From contig CALHND010000017.1 in NCBI GenBank assembly GCA_938034875.1, forward strand, positions 75,906 through 139,905: a DNA stretch of 64,000 bases. Reading direction: 5' to 3'. The position numbers were made by a program, and so were the translations under genes. The notes below the pieces were generated by a model. The model was given only the letters and a program-made list of their open reading frames with translations. It was not told where the DNA came from and did not search any database. This DNA is from an uncultured Clostridia bacterium. Lineage in GTDB: Bacteria; Bacillota; Clostridia; Oscillospirales; Acutalibacteraceae. Positions 31,607-41,021 of this stretch are shown here, piece by piece (within the stretch, counting starts at the first letter, position 1; each line of letters opens with the position of its first letter).

Positions 31607-32762
31607 TACAATTACAACAGATAAACAATATATTGCTGATACATATGCGCGTTTTCCAGTTGAACTTGTCAGCGGCAACGGGTCACTTTTATATGACGCC
31701 GACGGTAAGGAGTACATAGACCTTGGTACAGGAATAGCTGTTAATACGTTTGGGGTTGCCGATAGTCAGTGGCAGGCGGCTGTAACAGCGCAGATGTCTA
31801 AACTGTCTCACACATCAAACTTGTATTACAGCGAACCATGCGCAAAGCTTGCTGAACAACTGTGCTGCCGTACGGGAATGAAAAAAGTTTTCTTCTCAAA
31901 TTCAGGCGCTGAAGCAAATGAATGCGCAATAAAAGCAGCACGTAAATATGCATCGGATAAAAAAGGCGCAGACTATTTCAACATTATAACGCTTAAAAAT
32001 AGCTTTCACGGCAGAACAATTACGACTTTAGCAGCTACGGGACAGGATGTTTTTCATGAACTGTTTAATCCCCTTACTGGTGGATTTTTGTACGCTGAAG
32101 CTAATAACATTGATTCGGTGAAAAAGTTAATTATCGAGTATAAATGTGCAGCAATAATGTTTGAGGTTGTGCAAGGTGAGGGTGGCGTAAATCCGCTTGA
32201 TGCCGTTTTTATAACAGCACTTGTTGAATTAGCCGAAAAAGAGGACATTCTGCTAATTGCTGACGAAGTGCAGATTGGCAACGGACGCAGCGGAATGTTA
32301 TATGGATATATGAACTACGGAATTACACCCGATATTATTTCCACAGCAAAGGGACTTGCAGGCGGACTTCCGCTTGGCGCAACCATGCTTGGCGAAAAAG
32401 TTAAGGATGTATTCACAAACGGTACACACGGCTCAACATTCGGTGGAAATCCCGTTTGCTGTGCTGGCGCGCTAAATGTGCTTAGCCGCATCGACGATAG
32501 TTTGCTCGATGGTGTTAAGTCAAAATCAAAGCTGATAGTAGACACACTGAAATCAGCTAAGGGAATAAAATCTGTGACCGGACTGGGACTTATGCTCGGA
32601 ATTGAAACTGAAAAGGATGCGTCGGAGGTTGTTGCCGAGTGCATGAAAAACGGAGTGCTTGTTCTTAAAGCCAAAAACAAGGTTAGATTGTTACCGGCAC
32701 TCAATATTCCGGACGATCTGCTTAAAAAAGCACTCAATGTAATAGTAAACGCCTGCGCGTAA
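31599..32762 (+). CDS. argD: Acetylornithine aminotransferase
   Basis: 387 residues from ATG 31599; GACGAGG ends 6 bases ahead, whereas ATG 31593 is too close to it. It overlaps the end of argB by 8 bases. PLP enzyme of class III: NSGAEANECAIKAARKYA, SFHGRTITTLAATGQ, IADEVQIGNGRSG, and STAKGLAGGLPLGA with the PLP-binding Lys. It converts N-acetylglutamate semialdehyde to N-acetylornithine and may also serve lysine synthesis. Confidence 0.95.
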   Translation: MSDTITTDKQYIADTYARFPVELVSGNGSLLYDADGKEYIDLGTGIAVNTFGVADSQWQAAVTAQMSKLSHTSNLYYSEPCAKLAEQLCCRTGMKKVFFSNSGAEANECAIKAARKYASDKKGADYFNIITLKNSFHGRTITTLAATGQDVFHELFNPLTGGFLYAEANNIDSVKKLIIEYKCAAIMFEVVQGEGGVNPLDAVFITALVELAEKEDILLIADEVQIGNGRSGMLYGYMNYGITPDIISTAKGLAGGLPLGATMLGEKVKDVFTNGTHGSTFGGNPVCCAGALNVLSRIDDSLLDGVKSKSKLIVDTLKSAKGIKSVTGLGLMLGIETEKDASEVVAECMKNGVLVLKAKNKVRLLPALNIPDDLLKKALNVIVNACA

Positions 32763-32777
32763 GAAAGGATAATTAAC

Positions 32778-33761
32778 ATGAATTTAAAGGGTAGAGATTT
32801 TCTTAAATTACTCGATTTTACATCTGAAGAAATAAATTATCTTGTTGAATTTGCTGCCGAACTAAAAGCAAAGAAAAAGGCAGGTATTCCACATGAATTA
32901 TGCAAAGGAAAAAATATTGCGCTGATTTTTGAAAAAACCAGCACACGCACCCGTTGTGCATTTGAGGTAGCTGCACGCGATCTTGGCATGGGCACAACCT
33001 ATCTTGACCAATCGGGCTCGCAAATAGGTAAAAAAGAGAGTCTTGCTGACACAGCACGCGTGTTAGCAGGAATGTTTGATGGTATTGAATACCGTGGATT
33101 TGGTCAGGTTAGGGTTGAAGAACTGGCTAAATATGCTTCGGTACCGGTTTGGAACGGACTTACAGATGAATTTCATCCCACACAAATTCTTGCTGACTTA
33201 CTGACAATAAAAGAGCATTTCGGTAAGTTAAAGGGTATCAACTTTGTTTACATGGGTGATGCAAGATTTAATATGGGCAATTCGCTCATGGTTGGATGTG
33301 CAAAAATGGGGCTTAATTTTACCGCATGTGCACCTGCAAAATATTTTCCTGATAAGGCATTGATTGCCGAGTGCGAGGAGATAGCAAAACAGACAGGTTC
33401 CGTACTTAAATTTGAGGAAGATCCCATGATTGCTACAAAGAACGCAGATGTTATTTATACTGATATATGGGTATCAATGGGCGAGCCCGTTGATGTATGG
33501 GAACAACGCATAGCCGAACTTTCTCCATATCAGGTTAATAAAACACTTATGGATAATGCCGGAGAAAATGCTGTGTTTATGCATTGCCTGCCTGCTTATC
33601 ATGACAAAAATACATCGGTTGGAAAAGAAATGTGTGAGCGTTTTAACAGAGATGCGATGGAAGTAGCCGATGATGTTTTTGAAAGCACAAAGTCGATTGT
33701 TTTCCAAGAGGCTGAAAATAGAATGCACACTATAAAGGCTGTTATGGCTGCTACATTATAG
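32778..33761 (+). CDS. argF: Ornithine carbamoyltransferase
   Basis: 327 residues. Carbamoyl-phosphate motif FEKTSTRTRCAFE, HPTQILADLLT, ornithine motif DIWVSMGEP and HCLPAYHDKNTSVG. It forms citrulline from ornithine and carbamoyl phosphate. No arcA/arcC neighbours, so an anabolic role is likely. Shine-Dalgarno AAAGGA; 15 bases after argD, 10 before carA. Confidence 0.96.
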   Translation: MNLKGRDFLKLLDFTSEEINYLVEFAAELKAKKKAGIPHELCKGKNIALIFEKTSTRTRCAFEVAARDLGMGTTYLDQSGSQIGKKESLADTARVLAGMFDGIEYRGFGQVRVEELAKYASVPVWNGLTDEFHPTQILADLLTIKEHFGKLKGINFVYMGDARFNMGNSLMVGCAKMGLNFTACAPAKYFPDKALIAECEEIAKQTGSVLKFEEDPMIATKNADVIYTDIWVSMGEPVDVWEQRIAELSPYQVNKTLMDNAGENAVFMHCLPAYHDKNTSVGKEMCERFNRDAMEVADDVFESTKSIVFQEAENRMHTIKAVMAATL

Positions 33762-33771
33762 AGGATAATAT

Positions 33772-34833
33772 ATGAAAAAACGTTATTTGGTTTTACAGGA
33801 TGGCACAGTTTTTGAGGGAGAGGCTTTCGGTGCTGATATTACATCAGTAGGAGAGCTTGTTTTTACAACAGGCATGTGCGGATATATTGAAACTCTGACA
33901 GACCCGAGCTACTATGGACAGATTATTGTACAAACGTTCCCGCTTATAGGTAATTACGGCATCATCGAGGAAGATTTTGAGGGTAAATGTTGTATTAAGG
34001 GATATGTTGTACGTGAATGGTGCGATACACCGTCAAACTTCCGCTCGCAGTATGATATTGATACATTTCTGAAAAATAACGGAGTGCCGGGCATATGTGG
34101 TGTTGACACACGTGAAATCACTAAAATAATTCGTGAGCACGGGGTTTTGAATGCTATGCTGTGCGACGAAGTACCAAGTAAACTGTCTGATATTGCAAAA
34201 TATTCTATTAAGGACGCTGTTAAAAACGCAACCTGCACAGAACAGAAACTGTATTCTGCTTGTGGTAATAAAAAATATATGGTTGCGCTTATTGACTATG
34301 GAGCAAAGGGTAATATTATACGCGAACTCACAAAGCGCGGTTGCGATGTTACTGTTTTTCCGTCAAATGCGTCGGTAAACGATATTCTTTCAATATCTCC
34401 TGACGGTGTAATGCTATCTAACGGACCGGGAGACCCCTCTGAAAATACCAAAGAAATTGCATGTATTAAAAAGTTATTCGGTAAGCTGCCCATGTTTGGA
34501 ATTTGTCTTGGACATCAGCTTATGGCGCTTGCAAGCGGGGGAAAGACTGTTAAGCTTAAATACGGTCATCGCGGCGCAAATCAGCCTGTGACAGAGGTCG
34601 GTGGTAGTCGTACATACATAACAAGCCAAAATCACGGTTATGCAGTAGTGTCCGACAGCGTTAAAAAGGGTAAAGTCAGCTTTATCAATGCTAACGATAA
34701 TACCTGCGAGGGTATTAATTATCCCGGTTGCAGCGCGTTTTCAGTTCAGTTTCACCCCGAAGCATGTACAGGACCGCATGATACATCGTTTTTATTTGAT
34801 AAGTTCTGCTCACTAATGGGAGGTGAGAGGTAA
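33772..34833 (+). CDS. carA: Carbamoyl-phosphate synthase small subunit
   Basis: 353 residues. N-terminal CPSase small-chain domain (LVLQDGTVFEGEAFG), then a class I glutamine amidotransferase with catalytic Cys in GICLGHQLMAL and His-Glu in QFHPEACTGPHD. It supplies ammonia from glutamine to CarB. Its stop TAA shares an A with the carB ATG (TAATG), so expression is coupled. Confidence 0.96.
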   Translation: MKKRYLVLQDGTVFEGEAFGADITSVGELVFTTGMCGYIETLTDPSYYGQIIVQTFPLIGNYGIIEEDFEGKCCIKGYVVREWCDTPSNFRSQYDIDTFLKNNGVPGICGVDTREITKIIREHGVLNAMLCDEVPSKLSDIAKYSIKDAVKNATCTEQKLYSACGNKKYMVALIDYGAKGNIIRELTKRGCDVTVFPSNASVNDILSISPDGVMLSNGPGDPSENTKEIACIKKLFGKLPMFGICLGHQLMALASGGKTVKLKYGHRGANQPVTEVGGSRTYITSQNHGYAVVSDSVKKGKVSFINANDNTCEGINYPGCSAFSVQFHPEACTGPHDTSFLFDKFCSLMGGER

Positions 34834-37800
34834 TGCCGCTTGATAAAAACATAAAAAAAGTAATGGTCATTGGCTCGGGCCCAATCGTGATAGGGCAAGC
34901 GGCCGAATTTGATTACGCAGGAGCTCAGGCATGCCGCGTTTTAAAAGAAGCCGGTGTAAATGTAGTGCTGGTAAATTCTAACCCGGCAACTATTATGACC
35001 GATAAAGCGTTAGCCGATGAAATTTACCTCGAGCCACTTACAGCACAAACTGTAAAGCGCATTATTGAAAAAGAAAAACCCGATTCTTTACTTGCTGGTC
35101 TTGGCGGACAGACGGGGCTTACTATTGCCATGCAGTTAAATAAAGAAGGCTTTTTACAATCACATAATGTGCGTTTAATCGGCACAAACGCCGAAGCAAT
35201 CGATAAGGCTGAGGACAGAGACCTGTTTAAGCAGACAATGGCTGCTATCGGCGAGCCGACAATACCGTCGGATATTGCAAACGATGTTGATACTGCGCTC
35301 GATATTGCAGACCGTATAGGCTATCCGATAATAATCAGACCCGCATTTACCCTTGGCGGTGCAGGCGGCGGTGTAGCATATACCGCTGATGAATTAAAAG
35401 CGGTTGCAAAAACAGGGCTGGACGCATCACCTATTAATCAGGTGTTGGTCGAACGCTATATCTACGGGTGGAAAGAAATTGAATTTGAAACTATGCGCGA
35501 CAGTGCAGGCAATGTAATAGCTGTGTGTAGCATGGAAAACTTTGACCCCGTTGGAGTACATACCGGCGACAGCATTGTTGTTGCCCCTGCGCTCACGCTA
35601 TCCGATAAAGAGTATCAAATGCTTCGCAGTGCATCGCTTAATATTATTTCGGCGCTCGGAATCGTCGGCGGCTGCAACTGTCAGTTTGCGCTTAACCCCG
35701 ACAGTTTTGAATATGCTGTTATTGAAGTTAATCCGCGTGTGTCACGTTCCTCTGCACTTGCATCAAAGGCCACGGGATACCCAATTGCAAAAATTACAAC
35801 TAAAATTGCTCTCGGTTACACACTTGATGAAATTAAAAATGATATTACGGGCAAAACCTGCGCTTGTTTTGAGCCGACAATTGACTATGTCGTTGTAAAA
35901 CTTCCTAAATGGCCATTTGACAAGTTTTTAGGAGCATCGCGTAAGCTGGGTACTCAAATGAAAGCAACAGGCGAGGTTATGGCTATTGCGCCCAGCTTCG
36001 AAGCGGCTATTATGAAGGCAGTACGCGGAGCTGAAATATCACTTGATACCTTAAACGCAGCACCGCTAAGCGATTTACCCATAACCGAACGACTTAAAAT
36101 TGCTGATGACCATCGTCTTTTCACCGTTTTTGAGGCAATAAAAGCAGGCATAAGCATTGATGAAATATTTGAAATTACTCGCATAGACCGTTGGTTTTTA
36201 TCAAAATTTAAAAAGATAGCCGAGTATGAGTTAAACATTGCCGAAAATGGCATTGATGAAGCTTCGTATGCTTTAGGCAAAAAGCTTGGATATACCGACA
36301 AAGCGCTAAAGTCAATAGGCGGTGTAATAAATTCTGCTCACACTGATTGCTCATATAAAATGGTAGATACATGCGGCGCTGAATTTGATGCGGTAACGCC
36401 TTATTTTTACTCTACCTATGATAAAGTTTGTGAATCACGCAGCTTTGTTCGTTCAGGAAAGCCGGTTATCATGGTACTCGGTTCAGGACCGATACGAATC
36501 GGTCAGGGAATAGAGTTTGACTATTCATCTGTACATTGCGTTTGGACACTTAAAAAACTCGGTTATGATGTTGTTATCGTAAACAACAATCCCGAAACGG
36601 TGTCAACCGATTATGATACAGCTGACCGACTTTACTTTGAACCGCTTACTCCCGAGGATGTAATGAACATTATAAATGTTGAAAAACCGATCGGCGTTGT
36701 AGTTGCATTCGGTGGTCAAACTGCAATAAAACTTACTGAGTTTTTAGATAAAAATGGCATAAACATTCTTGGCACATCGGCAGAGAGTATAGATGTTGCT
36801 GAGGATAGAGAACGGTTTGACGCACTACTTGAGGAGCTGTCGGTCAAAAGACCAAAGGGTTGCGCAGTGTCGTCTCTAAAGGAAGCTGTAAGTGCGGCAA
36901 ATTCGCTTGGATACCCTGTTTTGCTGCGCCCATCTTATGTCATTGGCGGTCAGAACATGAGAATTGTTTACAACGAAGCCGAAGTAGTTACATATATGGA
37001 ACGTATTCTTGAAAAGGGAATAGATAACCCCGTTTTGATAGATAAGTACATGATGGGTACTGAAGTAGAAGTCGATGTAATTTCTGACGGCAAAGATGTT
37101 CTGATACCGGGTGTTATGGAGCATATTGAGCGTGCAGGTGTTCACAGCGGTGACTCAATCGCAGTTTATCCTCCATACAGCATTAACGATAAAATGATGA
37201 ATACCATTGCAGACAGTTCATCAAAACTGGCTCTTGCACTTGGCACAAAGGGTCTTGTTAACATTCAGTATCTTATTTATAATGGAGATCTTTATGTAAT
37301 TGAGGTTAACCCCCGTGCCTCACGTACAATACCGTATATTAGCAAAGTGACCGGTGTTCCTATGGTTGATTTGGCATCACGTGTAATGATAGGGGAAAGT
37401 CTTTCTGACCTTGGTTACGGCACAGGTTTGTACAAAACACCTCCTTATTTTGCTGTAAAAGTTCCCGTTTTCTCGTTTGAAAAATTAAATGATGTAAACT
37501 CCTATCTTGGACCGGAAATGAAGTCTACCGGCGAAGTTTTGGGCATTGGAAAAACACTTAATGAAGCGCTGTTTAAGGGACTTACTTCTGCCGGAATGAT
37601 GCTTAAATCATCTATTAATCACGAGGATGTCGGTGTGCTGATTAGTGTTGACTCCAACGACAAGTTTGAAGTTGTGTCACTTGCTAAAAAGCTGGATGAT
37701 CTAGGCTTTAAGCTGTATGCTACTGAGGAAACAGCACAGTCAATTTCCAGCCTCGGCATTGATGTAATCAATGTAAAAGGAATAAAAGAGAGCGACGATG

Positions 37801-38867
37801 CTTTTATTTTGCTTGAAAGCGGTAAAATAAGCTATATTGTCTATACTGGTGCGCTTATGGATGCAACGGTTGACGATTATATTGCTTTGCATAGACGTGC
37901 ACTTCAGCTTTCCATACCGTGCTTTACATCTCTTGATACAGCAAATGCACTTGCAGATATTATTGCCAGTCGATTTACACAATCGAACACCGAACTGGTT
38001 GATATAAACCATATGCGCAGCAGCCGCCAAAAGGTAACCTTTGCAAAAATGGAGGCAACCGGTGACGATTATATTTTCTTTGAGAACTTTGACAATGAAA
38101 TTACCTGCCCGGAATCGCTGTGTATCAGTCTTTGTGACCGCAATTACGGTGTCGGTGGATACGGTATTGTGTTGTTGGAAAAATCGAGTGTAGCTGATGT
38201 CAAAATGCGTATATTCAACCGTGACGGGTCCGAAGGCAAAATGGCAGGCAACTGTATTCGCTGTGTAGGAAAATATCTATATGATAATAAGTTATGTACG
38301 GGTGATATTGTTACCGTTGAAACCGAAAGCGGTGTAAAAACGCTAACACTTTATACGAGAGATGACAAAGTAACATATGTAAGCGTTGATATGGGAAAGG
38401 CGAATTTGGACACAAAGAGTTTGCCTTGCACAGTTAGTGCATCAAAACTGATTGCATACCCGGTAGCGATTGGCAAAAGGCAGTTTAATATTACCTGCGT
38501 ATCAATGGGTAACCCTCACTGTGTAATTTTTTGTGACCGTGTTGACAATTTAGATGTTGAAAATATTGGTACAGCAGTTGAAAATGCACCTATTTTCCCT
38601 GAACGCATAAATACGGAATTTGTTCGTGTTGTTAACTCAAATACACTGAAAATGCGAGTTTGGGAACGCGGTAACGGTGAAACATTTGCCTGTGGCACAG
38701 GAGCATGTGCTGCTGTTGTTGCTGCGGTAGAAAACGGATTCTGCAAAATGGGAGAAGATATTACCGTTAAAGTCAAGGGCGGCGATCTGGTCGTAAATTA
38801 CACGAGCGACCGTGTTGTACTTACAGGTGATGCTAAGCTTGTTTATAACGGCACTCTTGAAATATAA
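34833..38867 (+). CDS. carB: Carbamoyl-phosphate synthase large subunit fused to DapF-like epimerase
   Basis: 1344 residues in one open frame. Residues 1-~1064 are CarB: two ATP-grasp halves (SGPIVIGQAAEFDYAG; SGPIRIGQGIEFDYSS) and an MGS-like allosteric domain (~940-1060). From residue ~1067 the chain continues as a full diaminopimelate epimerase-like domain: KVTFAKMEATGDDYIFF, MRIFNRDGSEGKMAGNCIRC, MGNPHCVIF and FACGTGACAA. In typical DapF the first catalytic Cys lies in MCGN; here that place is Ala1138, with Cys1141 three residues on. The second, Cys1287, is kept. No linker, stop or Shine-Dalgarno separates the halves. The CarB half serves arginine and pyrimidine synthesis; the epimerase half may be altered or inactive. 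Confidence 0.92.
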   Translation: MPLDKNIKKVMVIGSGPIVIGQAAEFDYAGAQACRVLKEAGVNVVLVNSNPATIMTDKALADEIYLEPLTAQTVKRIIEKEKPDSLLAGLGGQTGLTIAMQLNKEGFLQSHNVRLIGTNAEAIDKAEDRDLFKQTMAAIGEPTIPSDIANDVDTALDIADRIGYPIIIRPAFTLGGAGGGVAYTADELKAVAKTGLDASPINQVLVERYIYGWKEIEFETMRDSAGNVIAVCSMENFDPVGVHTGDSIVVAPALTLSDKEYQMLRSASLNIISALGIVGGCNCQFALNPDSFEYAVIEVNPRVSRSSALASKATGYPIAKITTKIALGYTLDEIKNDITGKTCACFEPTIDYVVVKLPKWPFDKFLGASRKLGTQMKATGEVMAIAPSFEAAIMKAVRGAEISLDTLNAAPLSDLPITERLKIADDHRLFTVFEAIKAGISIDEIFEITRIDRWFLSKFKKIAEYELNIAENGIDEASYALGKKLGYTDKALKSIGGVINSAHTDCSYKMVDTCGAEFDAVTPYFYSTYDKVCESRSFVRSGKPVIMVLGSGPIRIGQGIEFDYSSVHCVWTLKKLGYDVVIVNNNPETVSTDYDTADRLYFEPLTPEDVMNIINVEKPIGVVVAFGGQTAIKLTEFLDKNGINILGTSAESIDVAEDRERFDALLEELSVKRPKGCAVSSLKEAVSAANSLGYPVLLRPSYVIGGQNMRIVYNEAEVVTYMERILEKGIDNPVLIDKYMMGTEVEVDVISDGKDVLIPGVMEHIERAGVHSGDSIAVYPPYSINDKMMNTIADSSSKLALALGTKGLVNIQYLIYNGDLYVIEVNPRASRTIPYISKVTGVPMVDLASRVMIGESLSDLGYGTGLYKTPPYFAVKVPVFSFEKLNDVNSYLGPEMKSTGEVLGIGKTLNEALFKGLTSAGMMLKSSINHEDVGVLISVDSNDKFEVVSLAKKLDDLGFKLYATEETAQSISSLGIDVINVKGIKESDDAFILLESGKISYIVYTGALMDATVDDYIALHRRALQLSIPCFTSLDTANALADIIASRFTQSNTELVDINHMRSSRQKVTFAKMEATGDDYIFFENFDNEITCPESLCISLCDRNYGVGGYGIVLLEKSSVADVKMRIFNRDGSEGKMAGNCIRCVGKYLYDNKLCTGDIVTVETESGVKTLTLYTRDDKVTYVSVDMGKANLDTKSLPCTVSASKLIAYPVAIGKRQFNITCVSMGNPHCVIFCDRVDNLDVENIGTAVENAPIFPERINTEFVRVVNSNTLKMRVWERGNGETFACGTGACAAVVAAVENGFCKMGEDITVKVKGGDLVVNYTSDRVVLTGDAKLVYNGTLEI

Positions 38868-38887
38868 ATTGCTAAATATTTTTTCTA

Positions 38888-38916
38888 TTGCAATATTTAA
38901 ATTACTAACTTATAAT
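38888..38916 (+). promoter_or_regulatory. Promoter of FAD-dependent oxidoreductase gene
   Basis: TTGCAA (38888-38893) and TATAAT (38911-38916), 17-base spacer, ~50 bases before the ATG. Confidence 0.6.
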
Positions 38917-38966
38917 GTTGTGTGTGATTAAATTAACAGTTTAGCTGTTGCGGAGGAAAAAACATT

Positions 38967-40388
38967 ATGAAAAAATATGATGTGGCTGTTATCGGCGGTG
39001 GCATCGGCGGACTCATGGCAGCCTATAGGCTCATATCAAAAAATCCGTCATATAAAATTATTGTATTAGAAAAAGGTAATGCGCTTAATAGCAGAAAGTG
39101 CCCTGCTTCGTCAAAGCAGGGATGCCTCCATTGTCAAATGTGCTCTATCACATCAGGTTATGCTGGCGCTGGAGCGTTTTCTGATGGTAAATTCAATCTC
39201 GGCACTGCATACGGTGGAAAGCTGGGCGAGGAGCTGGGAGAAGAAGTTGCAAACGAGTATATCGGATATGTTGACGATATTCTTTATTCATGCAGCGATG
39301 TTATTACCGATGAACTAGGAAACGAAACTCGCGATTATCCGCCCGTATACGAATCAAATCAAGAGCTAAAGCTTAAATGCCTGCAAAACAATCTCCGTTT
39401 GCTGGATATGAATGTACGACATCTCGGGACAGATAGAAACCTTCGCATAATGGGTAATCTTATCAATTACCTTGCCGCTAAAGGCGTTGAACTTACTCAC
39501 AGATGTGAGGTTGAAACAGTTAACAAAATTTACAGCAATGACGGCAACTACTCGATAAAAATTAACGATGCATCGTTTGGCGAGTACACAATCGAATGCG
39601 ATAATGTAATTGTAGCTACCGGTCGTGGCGGTTCAAAATTTGTTTCCAAGCTGTGTAAGGATTTTGATATAAACGTACTTTCAAACACAGTTGATATCGG
39701 TGTTCGTGTAGAGATGAAGGACGCTATTTGGCGTGGATTTTCAGACTATATTTACGAACCTAAGGTGCTGTATAAGACAAGAACTTTTGAAGATAGAACA
39801 AGAATGTTCTGCTTTAATAAGGGCGGTCTTGTAAGTGCGGAAAATAACAACGGTGTAATTACAGCTAATGGTCACAGCTTTTCAGATGACGCTAAACGTA
39901 CTGAAAACTGCAACTTTGCAATATTGTCGAGCATTAACTTTACTGCACCGTTTGATAAGCCTACCGAATATGTTGAATCAATTTCACGCCTTGCTAATGC
40001 AATAGGATGTGGAAATGTTCTTGTACAGCGTTTTGGCGATCTTGTTCGAGGCAGACGCACTAATGAACATCGTCTGTCACAGAATACTGTTTTCCCGACA
40101 CTTAAGGCAACCCCGGGCGATATTTCTCTTGTTTTACCGCACCGTATACTTACAAATATCATTGAGACAATATACGCTCTTGATAAGGTTGCACCTGGAA
40201 CGGCTAATGACGATACTTTGCTTTACGGTTGTGAAGCAAAATATTATTCGATTAAGCCCTGTCATGACGAGTATTTCAGAATTACTGATGGTATCTACCT
40301 TATTGGTGATGGATCGGGAATTACACGCGGTCTTAGTCAGGCTGGTGCAATGGGAATATATGTAGCAGACCATATATTATCTCTGTAA
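38967..40388 (+). CDS. FAD-dependent dehydrogenase (COG2509-like)
   Basis: 473 residues. N-terminal dinucleotide fold VAVIGGGIGGLMAAYRL with an acidic strand end (VLEKG). CPASSKQGCLHCQMCSI has clustered cysteines, followed by GYAGAGAFSDGKFNLG, typical of the uncharacterised COG2509 group. VIVATGRGGSKFV is the second FAD motif; YLIGDGSGITRGLSQAGAMG closes the FAD site. The substrate is unknown. It has GGAGG before the ATG, its own promoter, and a terminator right after, so it is monocistronic. Confidence 0.85.
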   Translation: MKKYDVAVIGGGIGGLMAAYRLISKNPSYKIIVLEKGNALNSRKCPASSKQGCLHCQMCSITSGYAGAGAFSDGKFNLGTAYGGKLGEELGEEVANEYIGYVDDILYSCSDVITDELGNETRDYPPVYESNQELKLKCLQNNLRLLDMNVRHLGTDRNLRIMGNLINYLAAKGVELTHRCEVETVNKIYSNDGNYSIKINDASFGEYTIECDNVIVATGRGGSKFVSKLCKDFDINVLSNTVDIGVRVEMKDAIWRGFSDYIYEPKVLYKTRTFEDRTRMFCFNKGGLVSAENNNGVITANGHSFSDDAKRTENCNFAILSSINFTAPFDKPTEYVESISRLANAIGCGNVLVQRFGDLVRGRRTNEHRLSQNTVFPTLKATPGDISLVLPHRILTNIIETIYALDKVAPGTANDDTLLYGCEAKYYSIKPCHDEYFRITDGIYLIGDGSGITRGLSQAGAMGIYVADHILSL

Positions 40389-40395
40389 AATTAAA

Positions 40396-40430
40396 TTAAA
40401 AGCCGCTGTTAAGTCAGCGGCTTTTCTTTA
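40396..40430 (+). terminator. Terminator of FAD enzyme gene
   Basis: aaaagccgctg / cagcggctttt stem followed by CTTTATTT. Confidence 0.8.
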
Positions 40431-40771
40431 TTTACAAAACAATGAATTGTATAGTAAAACGCTATTTTATTCTTTGATTATAATTTTCTATATTGCTTTA
40501 CATTTATAAATTAATAAAAAAAGCAGCACTGTTATAAGTAAAAAATAAGTTTTTAATTTTACTAGATTTATGATTTTATTGCGAAGATTACTACACCAAT
40601 TTGATATAAATAGTAATATATTTTAAATTCATTTTGCAGTAGGATAAAATAATTGCTAATTAATATTTTTAATACTGAATGAAAACCATTGCAAATGATA
40701 TATCATTAGTTAAAATAAAAAGACTATTAAATAGTTGAGTGCATTTTCATAAAAGTATTGCAAAATGCAAT
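40431..40771. other. AT-rich gap without gene
   Basis: About 340 very AT-rich bases between the FAD gene terminator and the tRNA-Arg terminator. No open frame with a ribosome site, no recognisable RNA and no clear repeat was seen. It coincides with the place where arginine codon preference changes. Confidence 0.5.
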
Positions 40772-40810
40772 AAAAAACGCCGAAAACCTTAATATGAAAG
40801 GCTTTCGGCA
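40772..40810 (-). terminator. Terminator of tRNA-Arg
   Basis: On the minus strand gccgaaagcctt / aaggttttcggc (one mismatch) followed by GTTTTTTATT. Confidence 0.75.
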
Positions 40811-40822
40811 TACTATCGTTAT

Positions 40823-40899
40823 TGGCGCGCCAAAAGGGACTCGAACCCCTGACCTACTGCTTAGAAGGCAGTTGCTCTATCCAGCTGAGCTATTGGCGC
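40823..40899 (-). tRNA. tRNA-Arg, anticodon TCT
   Basis: 77 nt with encoded CCA. Acceptor GCGCCAA pairs with TTGGCGC, discriminator G. Anticodon stem ACTGC/GCAGT with loop CTTCTAA gives anticodon TCT (reads AGA/AGG). D arm AGCTCAGCTGGATAGAGC and T-loop TTCGAGT are present. Confidence 0.96.
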
Positions 40900-40928
40900 A
40901 TCAGTTGCCGACCTCAGTCAGCCTTTAT

Positions 40929-40957
40929 ATTATACCCATATACGGCATATTTGTCAA
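40929..40957 (-). promoter_or_regulatory. Promoter of tRNA-Arg
   Basis: Minus strand TTGACA (40957-40952) and TATAAT (40934-40929), perfect consensus with a 17-base spacer. Confidence 0.85.
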
Positions 40958-41021
40958 CACTTTTTTGAATTTTTTTCATATTTAATTTTTAAAAAGTTTT
41001 TTTCGGACAAAATCCGTCAAA

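Noticed and set aside
38013..38030. Separate dapF start inside carB
   Set aside because: An ATG exists but no Shine-Dalgarno precedes it and the frame is continuous, so a fused product is favoured.
41004..41016. Terminator of the CYTH gene (CGGA/TCCG hairpin)
   Set aside because: The stem is short and is followed by A residues, not T, on the minus strand.
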